Positions 53,179-64,000 of a stretch of 64,000 nt of DNA are shown piece by piece. Source of the DNA: Vespula vulgaris (Eukaryota > Arthropoda > Insecta > Hymenoptera > Vespidae); NCBI RefSeq assembly GCF_905475345.1, contig NC_066586.1:3512501-3576500 (forward strand), read 5' to 3'. Position 1 is the first letter of the stretch; every line of letters starts with the position of its first letter. The position numbers were made by a program, and so were the translations under genes. The notes below the pieces were generated by a model. It did no database searches, had not been told where the DNA came from, and worked only from the letters and a program-made list of their open reading frames with translations.

Positions 53179-53642
53179 ATGATTACGGCATTACCAGTTC
53201 CATCTGTAAAGGTCTTCCACAAAACTTATTATCAAGAGAAGGGAACAAGAATAGGAAACAGCCAACCGGGAAGCCCATTGGCAGAAAGCGAGGCAGTCTT
53301 AGCATTGGTCGACAAAGAACCACCTGAATATTATTTTTGTGGAAAGGTAAGTAGAAGGAACATTCCTTCTTGTTATTCGAAATAGCAATATAGTCTTTAT
53401 CAAAGGACGAGAATATTTTAATTAATTTTACACCCACACACGTATGAAATTCAGAAACTATTTATAACGGTAGAAATAAATATATTCAATTATATCTGAC
53501 CAAGTTAAATAATTGTAATGAAAAATTAATTGAATTCTAATATTCGACGAAAATTAAATTAAAGTGGATCTCATTTGGATCCTCCTAGACATTAACAATA
53601 ATTATTTCAAAGTTCTTTCTCTCCATCTTATTTTTTATTCTT

Positions 53643-53673
<31 letters not shown>

Positions 53674-56055
53674 TTAATAGCGAAAATAATAGACCCATGA
53701 TTGTAAAGGTTAAAAATAACGGAAGGGCATTCACGATCGTGGGTGTAAGCTTAAAAACAAGAGAGCTTTATTTATACTCAAAAATAAAATTCTTTGGCAT
53801 AATGTTATAGTCAAGGTTTTTGAAGCTCACCATATTAATCCGAGGAAAATATTAATTCTTCGTTGCATTATTTTTGCTTCTTCTCTCCTTCATTTCCTAA
53901 TTTCATTATCGATTTTAATTTGTTTCGAATTTAGGAATTTCTAATATAATTATACATTTCTTGTTATTTGTTGGATGGGAAAGTTTATCGAAGGAAGATA
54001 AAATTATACGTCTCAAGAATACAAAAGAATTATTATTAGACTGAACAATCGTTCGAATGATTTTAATAGATTATTTTTCTCCTTTATATTTTCGATGAGA
54101 AATTAATTCAATAATTGTTCCCTAAAATAAATATATTATACACACACATATGTATGTATATATTTACTTTTTCTAAAAATAAATTATTAAGTATTTGCAA
54201 CACGTTCGAGGGGTTTAAATCTTGTAGGATATAATCTTTTTGTTGTAAGTTTAAAAAAAGCAACACCATGAGTCGATCGATATTCGATTACTACGTTATA
54301 GTAATTTCATGTTATTGACGATGGGGTATACGAAGGGACGCAAGATTTTCGTGACGTCATTCGATCCTCGTAGGCGTTGAGGAAGGAAGGGATGGTAGAA
54401 TTCTCATGCAATTTAAACGTACGGTATATAGGGCGATTTTAATAAAAACTTTTTCATTTGGTATGGCGGAAATTATTAATCGACATTTGAAAAGAAATTT
54501 TTTAGTCGATTAATGCTTCTCGTATTTTTTACAATCGCTCATAATTATTCGCGGTAGGTAATTCGATTAAATTATCCATATTATCTCCTACGGTGCACAG
54601 GACTCTTCTAATTAAAACAAATAAAATTAATCTCCCATTATAAATGGCTTAGCTTCGTAGGATAATACCGATGAAGTGTAAATTTAAACTAGCTTTCGCA
54701 CGCGATGTTCAACGAGTTGAGCTCGTTCACATTGGCGATCTATATTTTGGATAAAATCCAATGACCTTGACCTTGGTACTCGATAACGAAAAGTCGAAGG
54801 AGAAATTCGATGCTGGAGGAGCAGCCGAGCGAGGAACGCGACAAAGTGCTGTTCGTATCGAGATAGCTATAAAACGCTCTCTTGAGTACGTGGAACGAAA
54901 TTGATCCCTCGAGAGAGTTACAAGAGTAACTCTTGTCTTTTTCCTGATAAGAGATATCCTCAAATTATAAGTAAAAGTTAAGATAGAAGTCACTAGATTT
55001 TTCAAACGGAATAAAAAAGATTTAATAAGCCCATATATGAATATATATGTATGTATGCATTTATAATTAGTTAATTAAAACAACATTGTTTTACAAATCA
55101 TACATGATCTCACGACCGAAAGAAAGTACCAATTATGCTGGTTCGTAACAAAGTTTAAAGGGTAGATCAATAACAGGGAAAATGTTGATCTGTGCTTTTG
55201 TAGGGTCGAGTAAAAGTTCTCGTAATGTAATTACTTTGTGTGTGTATAAGATTTTTTCTTTTACAGAGATAAAATTTATAATATTCTTAATTTATATATT
55301 GTTAATATAAAATATTCTTTTATTTAATTTTTTATTTCAGTCAACTCAGATAGAAAGATTCACAACTCAGACATATTACCTACATTTGTTATATCGTTAC
55401 TACATCACCGGTATCATTATATATAAATATACGTCATATATATTATATATTTTAGAGAAAATTCGTTGGAAATATTTACAGGTAAATTCTCTCCACGTTG
55501 TCGTGGGATCTTTACTTTTTGGAGCCGTCGTGCTCGTCGTCGGCTTAGTTCAGCTTGCACCGGGAGCCGAAGCCGCACAAAATTCAGCTGTATTGATAGC
55601 GGCTGGATGCGGTCTTCTCGTACTTGGTGTTTTATTGGCGCCTCTTCGAGCTCTCTGTATCAGAAGACGAAAGGCAGCTCAAAAGGACGGTACACATCAG
55701 CGAAGTATCACCAGCATAGACAAACTTCTTTCTCAAAACAGGTGAGCCTTAGACAATAGTTATTCGATACAAATCAAATTATTAGGAGATCCATGTTAAT
55801 TATTAACAATGTGTCAAATACATACATATATCATTACACGTAATTAAAATAACGTGTAAAACAATTTTCACTTTTCACAAATTTCGTTAGATTTATTAGT
55901 GTTATATTATTTTTAACTTGTTACCATTTTTGGTGAATTGTTCTCTCAGAGATTTCACTGTCCTAACACCGGACGAATTGGAGGACCTCGTAGGAAGGCC
56001 GGCCTCAAGCTTGGAGAACAACAAACCGAGTTCGAAACAAGTTCGAAATACCTAG
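53179..56055 (+). CDS. gene C: two-pass membrane protein, paralogue of gene B (3 coding exons)
   Basis: Coding exons are 53179-53346, 55482-55741 and 55950-56055, together 177 aa. Introns of 2135 and 208 bases have GT-AG borders (AAAG|GTAAGT, ACAG|GTGAGC) and phases 0 and 2. The ATG follows the acceptor TTACAG by one base. Exon 1 ends in PPEYYFCGK, which matches PELYLCGK of gene B and contains a PPxY motif (48-51). Membrane segments lie at about 60-82 and 91-116, followed by a basic RRRK patch. The 16 residues GAVVLVVGLVQLAPGA are identical to gene B although the DNA differs at many third positions, which points to selection on the protein. The 3' end is odd: after the TAG the same frame stays open to 56191-56193, and an AGAG acceptor allows a second frame. 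The start may be at 50858 if the upstream exon is used. Confidence 0.8.
54762..54773 (-). promoter_or_regulatory. DR0 half-site pair with an FTZ-F1/ERR-type extended site
   Basis: TGACCT occurs twice head to tail with no spacer. The minus strand therefore contains TCAAGGTCA, the extended monomer site known for FTZ-F1 and ERR receptors. It lies in the first coding intron of gene C, about 0.7 kb before exon 2. Function is inferred. Confidence 0.35.
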
Positions 56056-56193
56056 GTATTGTCAGCCTCGAAGAAGGCAATGCCTTCGTCGCCGACTTGC
56101 TCGAACACAGCATCCTCATTGACATCACCAGGAACGAGCTCATCCATTCTTTACACTCATCGTTTCGACTCACGCGAGCACAGTCTCGTTTGA
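56056..56193 (+). other. open in-frame extension after the gene C stop codon
   Basis: The frame of gene C continues after TAG for 45 codons to TGA at 56191-56193. The stretch is GC-richer than the sequence that follows and encodes a Ser/Thr/Pro-rich tail ending EHSLV, a class I PDZ-ligand-like end (Ser at -2, Val at 0). It could be translated by stop-codon readthrough, a process well documented in insects, or reflect a sequence error or recent mutation. Confidence 0.35.
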
Positions 56194-56791
56194 AAAAAAG
56201 CTTGAAGGCTTATCAAAGCGAGCTTGAAAATCGTTCGTTCTCCATTTTATCGTTTTTTGCTAAATTGAAAAAGAATGATAGAATTAAAAAGGGAAAAGAA
56301 AATTACGACGACGACGAAGCACATAAAAAAATAATTCATTTAACAATTAACGTTACTATATTCGATCATCTAATGATTTATTACTCAATTTTCTCTGTTA
56401 GTATTACGGATCTAACGTGTAATACTATCTTCGTTTCCGACCAATTGGCGTTTTACTTGATTATTATTATGGTTTCGGGTCCAACGTGGAAAAACGTACG
56501 TTTCTGATATATCGATCTATTATCGGCATGCTCGTATTCCCATTGGTATATAAACCGAATCGTTCTACGTCAAACGATGCAATATTAATGAAATTATTAT
56601 TAAATTCTCAACTTTGTATTTTTCACACCAATGAATATAAAGCTATTTCTCTTCCACGAAAGTTTATCGAAATTTTATTCCAATTAGTTCTAAACTGATG
56701 AGACTTTGAAATTAGATAATATTATTTTTACGCAGCTCAATTAAATCGACAGACAATTACAATTTCACAATAATTCAGGTGAAAAAATTAA

Positions 56792-56797
56792 AATAAA
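56792..56797 (+). terminator. candidate poly(A) signal, gene C
   Basis: AATAAA about 740 bases after the stop codon, one of several AT-rich candidates. Confidence 0.25.
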
Positions 56798-58785
56798 GTA
56801 GATCAGTTAATTGTAAGCTAAACAGAATTGAATAAGTCTATAATATTATTAAAGATAATAATAATAAGCACGCAGGGGCCTAAGCCTAATATCTATCAAT
56901 AATTTAGTTTATGAAATAACGGGGATAATTTATAAACTGCATAAATAAATCGTTTCCTTGCATTTGAAGTCATAAACATTTCATCGTTAAATCATAAATG
57001 CAGTCAGCTGTTATTTCAGAATACTCATCAATTTAGAATGATTTATGTAGATAAAATTAGATTCAATCAAAACATGGAGTCCACTAAAGTTGGCAAGTTT
57101 AACTTTCGAAATCGATTGAAAATCTTATCGATTGACGTAGAATGGCTCGGACAGAGAAACGATACGTCGATGATTTAAGATAATTTGAGATTAAACAGCG
57201 TTTTTTTTTCTTCCTTTCAAAATAGTCGAAAAAGAATTCATTTTTATTACGCGACTATAAGTCGTCATCGTTGAATGTGAATATTCGTGAATGAAATTTC
57301 TTTTTCGACGAAAAAAAAAGGAAAGAAAATAACGCGCTAATTCGGCAAGGGTAGTCAATGCTCGACCAATCAAGGATTGCCTCCCCTTCGTCGTACGTTG
57401 TTCAAGTTGCGGTCCACTCTTTGTGTTCCAAGAAAAAAAAAAAATATTAAAAATTAAAAAGAGGAAAAAAACGAAGGTATTCGTCATGCATTTAATCGAA
57501 CATCTCTAAAGAATGCTTAAAAAAGTGAACTAAATATTGAGCGAGTTGAGATATGACATCCATATACATATATACATATAAATAATATATACACTATACT
57601 CGAGAGAAGACACGAATAACAACATAATCATAAAGTTAACCGAGATGTAGCGACGTAAGTGTATATTTCTCGTATCGTAATTTTTCTAATGGGATTTGCG
57701 TACTTAACGTTTCTCCGATGGACAACTGAGAAACGTAATTTTCTGTTTTAAAATCGTTAGAACGCGTTAGCCCGCGACATACGTATATTACATTATGTAT
57801 ATATTATTTCCACCGTCAATGGAAATAAATTCGATTGATGGTAACGCGAAAAAGATCTCATTTTCTTATTCTTATTATTATTACTACTTGTTATTATTAT
57901 TGTTAACATATTTATCGTTCTTTATTCTTCAAAATAACGTTGGATTTTGTCGTACCTCTCTTAAAAAAGAAAGTATGTAAATTTATCGGGGAAAAAAAAG
58001 AAAAGGAAAACTTTGTTATTCCGTTCAGTTTCGCCCACGCCAAAGTCAATTTGTAGGAACCCTTTGTGCATCGAAAGAATATATATATGTATATGTATAT
58101 ATATGTGTATATATATATATACATACATATATATATAATCGATCAATCCTCTTGCAAAAAATAACGTCGTTACACGAAGGGTTTAATGAAATCGCGTTCG
58201 AACTCGGAATAATCCATATTACAATCCCGTCAAGATATAAGTCTGAGCAACTGCCCTTATTAAAAATGATGATGAAGAAGAAGAAGAAGAAAAAAAAATA
58301 TAAAAAAAATAAAATAAAAAGGTATATAATATATACGTGTATAAATAGTGTATCTCGTGATATGCCGTGACGATCGGATCTTTACTTTCACCCCGTAAAC
58401 GATCGTTTGGTAAACTCTTACTTTCGCCATAATGTCACGATGAAAAATTAGCTTAGATAAACGCGAAGATCTTCTTATTTCGCGTAAGGTGAGAAAATTA
58501 ATTTGGAAAAAAATGTATGACCGTTTTTATCGTCGATGTGTCACGTGCCTAGTAGCAAAAATCGTTAAATTATTTCGCATTTTTCGAAAGACACGAGTTC
58601 GCCCTCATCGTGCTTAGCGAAGATAAATGAAAATAGTAGATAAATAGTTTAGGGATGCAAAGGAAAGCGTTCGCTTTAGATTAACCTTACTTTATCAAGT
58701 TCCTGCGAGATTATTATAAAAATGATAAAAGGAGCTTCGGCGATACAATCTTTTCTAGCTTTTAAGCTGATTTTTTAAAAGGAAA

Positions 58786-58831
<46 letters not shown>
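58786..58831. repeat. (AAT)15 trinucleotide repeat
   Basis: About fifteen uninterrupted AAT units. Confidence 0.9.
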
Positions 58832-58834
<3 letters not shown>

Positions 58835-59514
58835 GAAAAAAAACAAAAAAGGAAAAAGAAGAAGAAAAAATATTACGTGAAAGATTAGCTCGAAGATAAG
58901 CTTGTAAACGGCGACGAATTCGAATTCGAACTCGACGAACGGTGATCCTTCCTTAGCTCGTATTCTCGAGTTAAGAAAGTATAGCCTTTTTGGAATATAC
59001 AGGGATATAAATAATAATGCGACGAATGGGAAATTAAATTAAAGAGATAGGTATGTGATAATATGCAGGGTGAAACATTTTAATAGGAATTATTGAACGT
59101 TTCTTTCCTATTTATTGGTGTACAAAAGAAAAATATTTCTCTTAGGGAAAAGTTATGACGTTCGGAAATAAAATTAAGATATTTCCTTACGTTTTTTTTC
59201 CCTCTTAAATATCTTTCTCATTCGGTTATAAATAAGAGAAAGATTTTTCGATGTTCCTATTTAAATAGTTCACCTTATACATATGTATCTACGTCCGAAT
59301 AGACGAACGTAATTATGGCTCTAAAATCGACCCGCTAATTTTAATGTGGTCGATATCTTCGATACCTATTATGCATCGTTCGAAGTCGAATTTTATGCTT
59401 TTGGAAGCGCACAAGTTTTCAAAGTTTGCAAAAATTTGAATAGAGATTGCGCTAATTCATTTCCTTCATCACATTGCGATAATTTTTCTAGAGACGTCAC
59501 GTAACATTTTAGAG

Positions 59515-59556
<42 letters not shown>

Positions 59557-59560
59557 AGAG
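59515..59560. repeat. (GA)n microsatellite
   Basis: A GA run, continued as GGGAGA/GAAA to about 59588. Confidence 0.85.
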
Positions 59561-61148
59561 GGAAAGGGAGAGAAAAAGAGAAAGAGAGTTAGGGCCTTCG
59601 CTTTTTCAAGGATCGTAGATAAGAATTTTTCATGCCACAAAATAATACTTGCGAAACACTTATGTACATTAAATTTCGATCTTTGAATTTGCAAATTTTT
59701 CTCGCCGACTCTACGATCCCGATCTCGACGTCCTATTAGAAAAATATTAGATAACTCGACATATATATCATAGAGATGATCGAGAATGAATTTTGTCATT
59801 GTCGAAAATTTGTCGACGATAGAATATCTCAGCGTGAGATGAAAGGAAAAATTAAAAAAGATTGTATTTCATTCACGCTAGATTAACGAACCCACAACAG
59901 TAAAACATACCGAGACGATATTCGTATTGTTTAATGTGCTTCATATATGAAACATAAATCGATGTTTAAATGTATAGACAGAGAGAAAGAGAGAGAGAAA
60001 GGAAGAAAGAGAGAAAGAGAGAGAGAGAAAGAAAAACTCTTAGACATTAAGTTTTAATTCTTATCGTAGAATGCTAAGAACGTTAAGAAAAAGTTAATAA
60101 AAAAGAGAAAAGAAAAGATGAATGTGATCGAAACAGTTCTAATCTTTATTGTGGACGAAACGTGCGTTTAGAGGCTCTAGATTAGAATCGACTCTATTCG
60201 CGATCGCTTCTTCATATCATAGGAACGCGTATAACGTCCTTTTTAATTTTTCATTTTGCTTGGAGTGATGATTCTGGCAGAGACGAGCGTATTCATTATC
60301 GAGAAAGAAAAAAAAAGAAATTAAATAATAATTAGAAAATGAGGAAGCAGAATTTCATTGAGAATATAACGGAGAAGCGACGAGTGCTATCGGTATATTA
60401 TTATATATCTTATTAGAACAGCGATAGTTTTTAATAAATTCGTCGCACCGTTCTCTATATGATTTCAATCAAAAGTTTTTAGTAAAATCCTCGCTCTTGG
60501 TATAAAATGCAGACTGTAGAGAAAAACAGAAAGAGAGAGAGAGAAATAATTTATATGCTATATATGTACGGACGTGCAAAGGAATTTTAAAGGAAACATA
60601 TCCATTGATTCACCAACGCGGAGAAATATTTTTTCATTACCATTAGTGCTCACAATTTCAGAAGAAAATGATTATAAAATATATCTATATATTACGTACA
60701 TACATACATATACATACAAAAATGCGCATATATTCACAAATACGCTACCTGCATTTTTCTCACGATCGAGGTCACATTTGCTGTGGTTTACTTCCTTCCG
60801 TAAAAAGACAGAGAAAGAAATAAGAGATGAGATACAGAGAAAGAGTGGGAGAAAGGGGGAAAAAAAGATGGAAGAAACTTTTCGTATAAGTTTCGCACGA
60901 TTTTTGTGGATACGTTGCGGACGGAGGAAAAAAAAGAAGAAGCAATTATTTTCGAATGTGATGTAATTCCTGTAAAGTTGTAAGAAGCGTGCCTGAAATA
61001 TTTTAGGAAACTTTATCAGTGTAGAGAAGAAAAAAAAAAGAAAAAATAGAAAAATGAAAAAAAATTGAAGTCGAGATGGAGTTTGTTTTCGTAATTTAGC
61101 ATACGAGAAAAGTGCACGCTTGTTGTTGCGATTATTGTCTTTTGAAGC

Positions 61149-61192
61149 ATCACAAGAGAAAGAAAGAGAGAGGGAGAGAGAGAGAGAGAGAG
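61149..61192. repeat. (GA)n microsatellite
   Basis: A GA run with GAAA and GGG interruptions. Confidence 0.85.
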
Positions 61193-62192
61193 AAATAAAA
61201 GAGAAAGAGAATAAACGTCGCAATTAGAAAAGCTTTTTTAGAAAGCGAATGGATCGTTGAAAGATAATATAAAAAAAAAAATGGATGAAAGAGGAGGATC
61301 TTTCGTGATTAGATCGCGAGATACCGCTTAGTTTTGTTCCAAAAATATCTCGGGCATGATAGGCTTTAAAAAAAGGATATAAAAGTTGAATTTCGATAGA
61401 GTGCAACGAGGAAGCCATGGTCGTGTCGCGAGATAGATAAATAAAAAAAGGAAAAGATACGATAAACATTCGTAAAAATTTGTTCGAATATTCGAACAAG
61501 TAGGAAATTCCAATTAATTGATATCTAAATAAACTCGGCACGATTATAGGAAATTAAAAATACTAAATATATACATATAAAATACGCTAACGAGAGACGG
61601 ACTTTAGTAAAAAAATTTTTATCCTGTCGTTATAATAAATATACCTATAAAGTATATATACCCACGTACTCGATACTTTCCGTTCGTTGATCGAACTCTT
61701 CCGAACTTATCGATAATCGAGTATGATTTCGATAGAAAAAAAAAGAAAAAAGTAAAAAAAGAAAAAATAATAAGAAACGTTTGTAAAATTCATCGAATAC
61801 GAATGTCAAAATCAAGCGTGTACATAAATTCCTATAACTCTCCTCATATTCATCGTTGTTCGAATTCGTTGAATTTTATAAGACGACGTAATTGTCAAAA
61901 AAGAATTTTTCGATCGTCGATTAATATACCTATCTATTATCATACTTTTAAAGGAAAAAACTTTAGCCATTATAATATAACTATATCTAATAACGAAATT
62001 CTTCATTAATGAAGAAACCATAGCCGTCTTTTTATCAAACTTTATCATATCGCAAAAACTTGAATGGAATCGTCTTCTAACGATTGAAGATCATATAACT
62101 AATCGTGTCTAAATTACGAAATTAATTACGATCTCTTACGATATTTGGAACAGTTGTCAACGATATTTATACTTAATACGTATAACGATATC

Positions 62193-62455
62193 TCTACATA
62201 TATACATATATATACATACATAGATACATACATAATACATACATAGATACATACATGATACATATATAATACATACATACTATATATGTATCTATGTATG
62301 TATTATATATGTATCATATAATGATACATATATAATACATACATAGATACATACATAATACATACATAGATACATACATAATACATACATAGATATATAC
62401 ATAGATACATATATACATACATACATATATGCATACATATATATTATATAATATA
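62193..62455. repeat. (CATA/GATA)n repeat array with an internal inversion
   Basis: TACATACATAGATACATA-type units in both orientations. An exact inverted repeat lies inside at 62285-62317 and 62321-62353, around a 3-base centre. Confidence 0.85.
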
Positions 62456-62633
62456 ATATCGAAACAATTATCAAAATAAATCACGACGGCTTCTCGTTGT
62501 ACACTAGAGTCCGTGATTAATATTAAGTCATTCAACGCACACTCATAGCTCTAAGGGTTTTTATAATGGTGCTCTATGGAGGCAATCGTATAATTCGATT
62601 GGTATTTCAAAAGATCAACAACGTTGCTCATAA

Positions 62634-62658
62634 GAAAGAAAGAAAGAAAGAAAGAAAG
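62634..62658. repeat. (GAAA)n tetranucleotide repeat
   Basis: About six GAAA units. Confidence 0.85.
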
Positions 62659-64000
62659 ATTTTCTGTAGAACATCATGATACATACCGACATATGTAAAT
62701 ATACTTTATGATAGTTTGTAACGAGAAAGAAATGTAAAAGGATAGGAAAGAAAAAGAAAGGGAGAGAAGAGGAAAAGAAAGGGATAGAAATGTTTGTCAG
62801 AAAAATGCTAGCGATCGTTTTAAAGTTTCTTTTTTCTCATTTTTTTTCTCTACTTGATTGACAAAGTAGATACAAATTTAAAAAAAGAAAGATAAAAGAA
62901 AATAAAATCGTTCATGATCCAAAGAACTATCGATACTCGTTGGAAAGATAAAAACGAAAAACAAACGATATAAAACGATCGTTTTTTCTTCTTTTTCTGT
63001 TATCAGGAAGAAAAAGAAAAGAAAAAGGCACGGGTGATACTGTAGAAAGAAACGAGAATAGATTACCTATTGCATTACCGATTAGTAGATTTAATCGAAA
63101 AAAGGTCGATAAGCTTAAAAAGATTAGCAGTAACGATTTAAAAGATTAAGATCGAATTCATAGACTCGAATGCTTAAGTTAAGTTAAAGACGATTTCTTG
63201 TCGCGGATTTCCAAACGAAAAAATCTCCGCAATCGGAAATTTCATCTTGTGTTCCGTCGTCGTAAGATGTGCGAATTCGATCGCTAAGTTATTTAATCAT
63301 TTGTCAGTTTTTATAATCGCTCGAACGGAAAAAAAATGATTTCTGTTGGGGAAACAAAAAAGGAAGATAATGAAGAGCTTGAATAGTAATTAAAAAAAAA
63401 AAAAAAAAAAGAAGAAAGGGTAATACACGTTGTAAGAACTTCGACGTATTTAATAAATGCATTTAATGGAACGGAGACTGTGTTTGCAAGCTGTGTTCTC
63501 AAACGTAAGATGGAAACGTTAATTATTATAAAATTAACGCGAAGACAAACGTGATGAAAATGATTCGACGTGATACGAATAATCGTTGTAAATGTTATCT
63601 ACAATGTAAACGTTTATTCGAGCCATTTATACCTGGCTAAAAATAAGAATCGGTACTTGTAGTGATTTAACGAACATGTCATTACTTTATCGCTTAAGAA
63701 TTACGTTAATCCGTATATTTTGTAAGCCAAGATTATCGATAGTGATTAATAAATATTACTACGTATTACGATAAGCATCAATTAACACTCGATTTTTCTC
63801 CAAATATTTTAATATCACACCCGTACACCCGTTAGAAGCAGATAAATGTCAAAAAGTGACGTATTTCGTCTGTTCTAGCGAATGATAAGGTTAGTCGTAA
63901 AAATTCTTCGTACTATTAAAACGATCAAAATTCATTTCATAATCATTTTGATACGTTTATCATTTTGAGCACATTATGAGACGAAAGTAAAAAATTTATA

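Larger units (their letters stand above)
56194..64000. other. 3' flank of gene C, no further gene seen
   Basis: About 7.8 kb of AT-rich sequence with microsatellites at 58786-58831, 59515-59560, 59975-60032, 61149-61192, 62193-62455 and 62634-62658. A GC-richer patch at about 57340-57430 has no supported gene. Nothing here resembles a further family member. Confidence 0.6.

Noticed and set aside
1..64000. tRNA or rRNA genes, CRISPR arrays, bacterial operons, prophage or viral insertions
   Set aside because: No cloverleaf with matching arms, no rRNA signature, no spaced direct-repeat array and no viral or bacterial-type coding density was seen; TTCGAA-type T-loop-like strings occur only in isolation.

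Overview
This window is nuclear DNA of an animal, most likely an insect and probably a hymenopteran. The sequence is AT-rich, it is full of (GA)n, (TA)n and (CATA)n microsatellites, and the genes have introns with GT-AG borders. There are no operons, ribosome binding sites, CRISPR arrays or rRNA/tRNA genes, and I saw no intact transposon. Most open frames are accidental products of simple repeats or AT-rich intron sequence.

I can support three real protein genes, all on the + strand and about 14-15 kb apart: gene A (coding 21559-22431, one coding exon, 290 aa), gene B (36695-38301, three coding exons, 218 aa) and gene C (53179-56055, three coding exons, 177 aa). They appear to be an old tandem family of small two-pass membrane proteins. 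Each coding exon 1 starts with an ATG one base after a splice acceptor. B and C share the P-E-x-Y-x-C-G-K box, a phase-0 intron directly after it, and a 16-residue identity in the first membrane segment. A is more distant and intronless in its coding part, but has a similar first membrane segment. I do not recognise a named family and give no gene symbols. A and C carry PPxY motifs (WW-domain ligands), and A ends in a class I PDZ-ligand-like tail, so roles as membrane adaptors are possible; this is inference.

Layout: 1-2300 AT-rich flank; 2315-3076 GC-rich block with a TATA box and a strong splice donor (candidate first exon of gene A); 3077-21557 long repeat-rich intron or intergenic DNA; 21558-22512 gene A; 22513-35230 AT-rich intergenic DNA; 35230-35540 GC-rich block with nuclear-receptor half-sites and a donor (candidate 5' exon of gene B); 36694-38301 gene B; 38302-46090 intergenic DNA; 46093-46478 candidate promoter and first exon of gene C; 46479-53177 its long intron, holding a further candidate exon and a 57-codon open frame; 53178-56055 gene C; then about 8 kb of AT-rich, repeat-rich flank.

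The points most worth following are the three-gene family itself, the odd 3' end of gene C (a TAG followed by an open, GC-rich in-frame stretch, plus overlapping AG-AG acceptors), the upstream exons of gene C that join in frame, and several regularly spaced AGGTCA-type half-sites near genes B and C.
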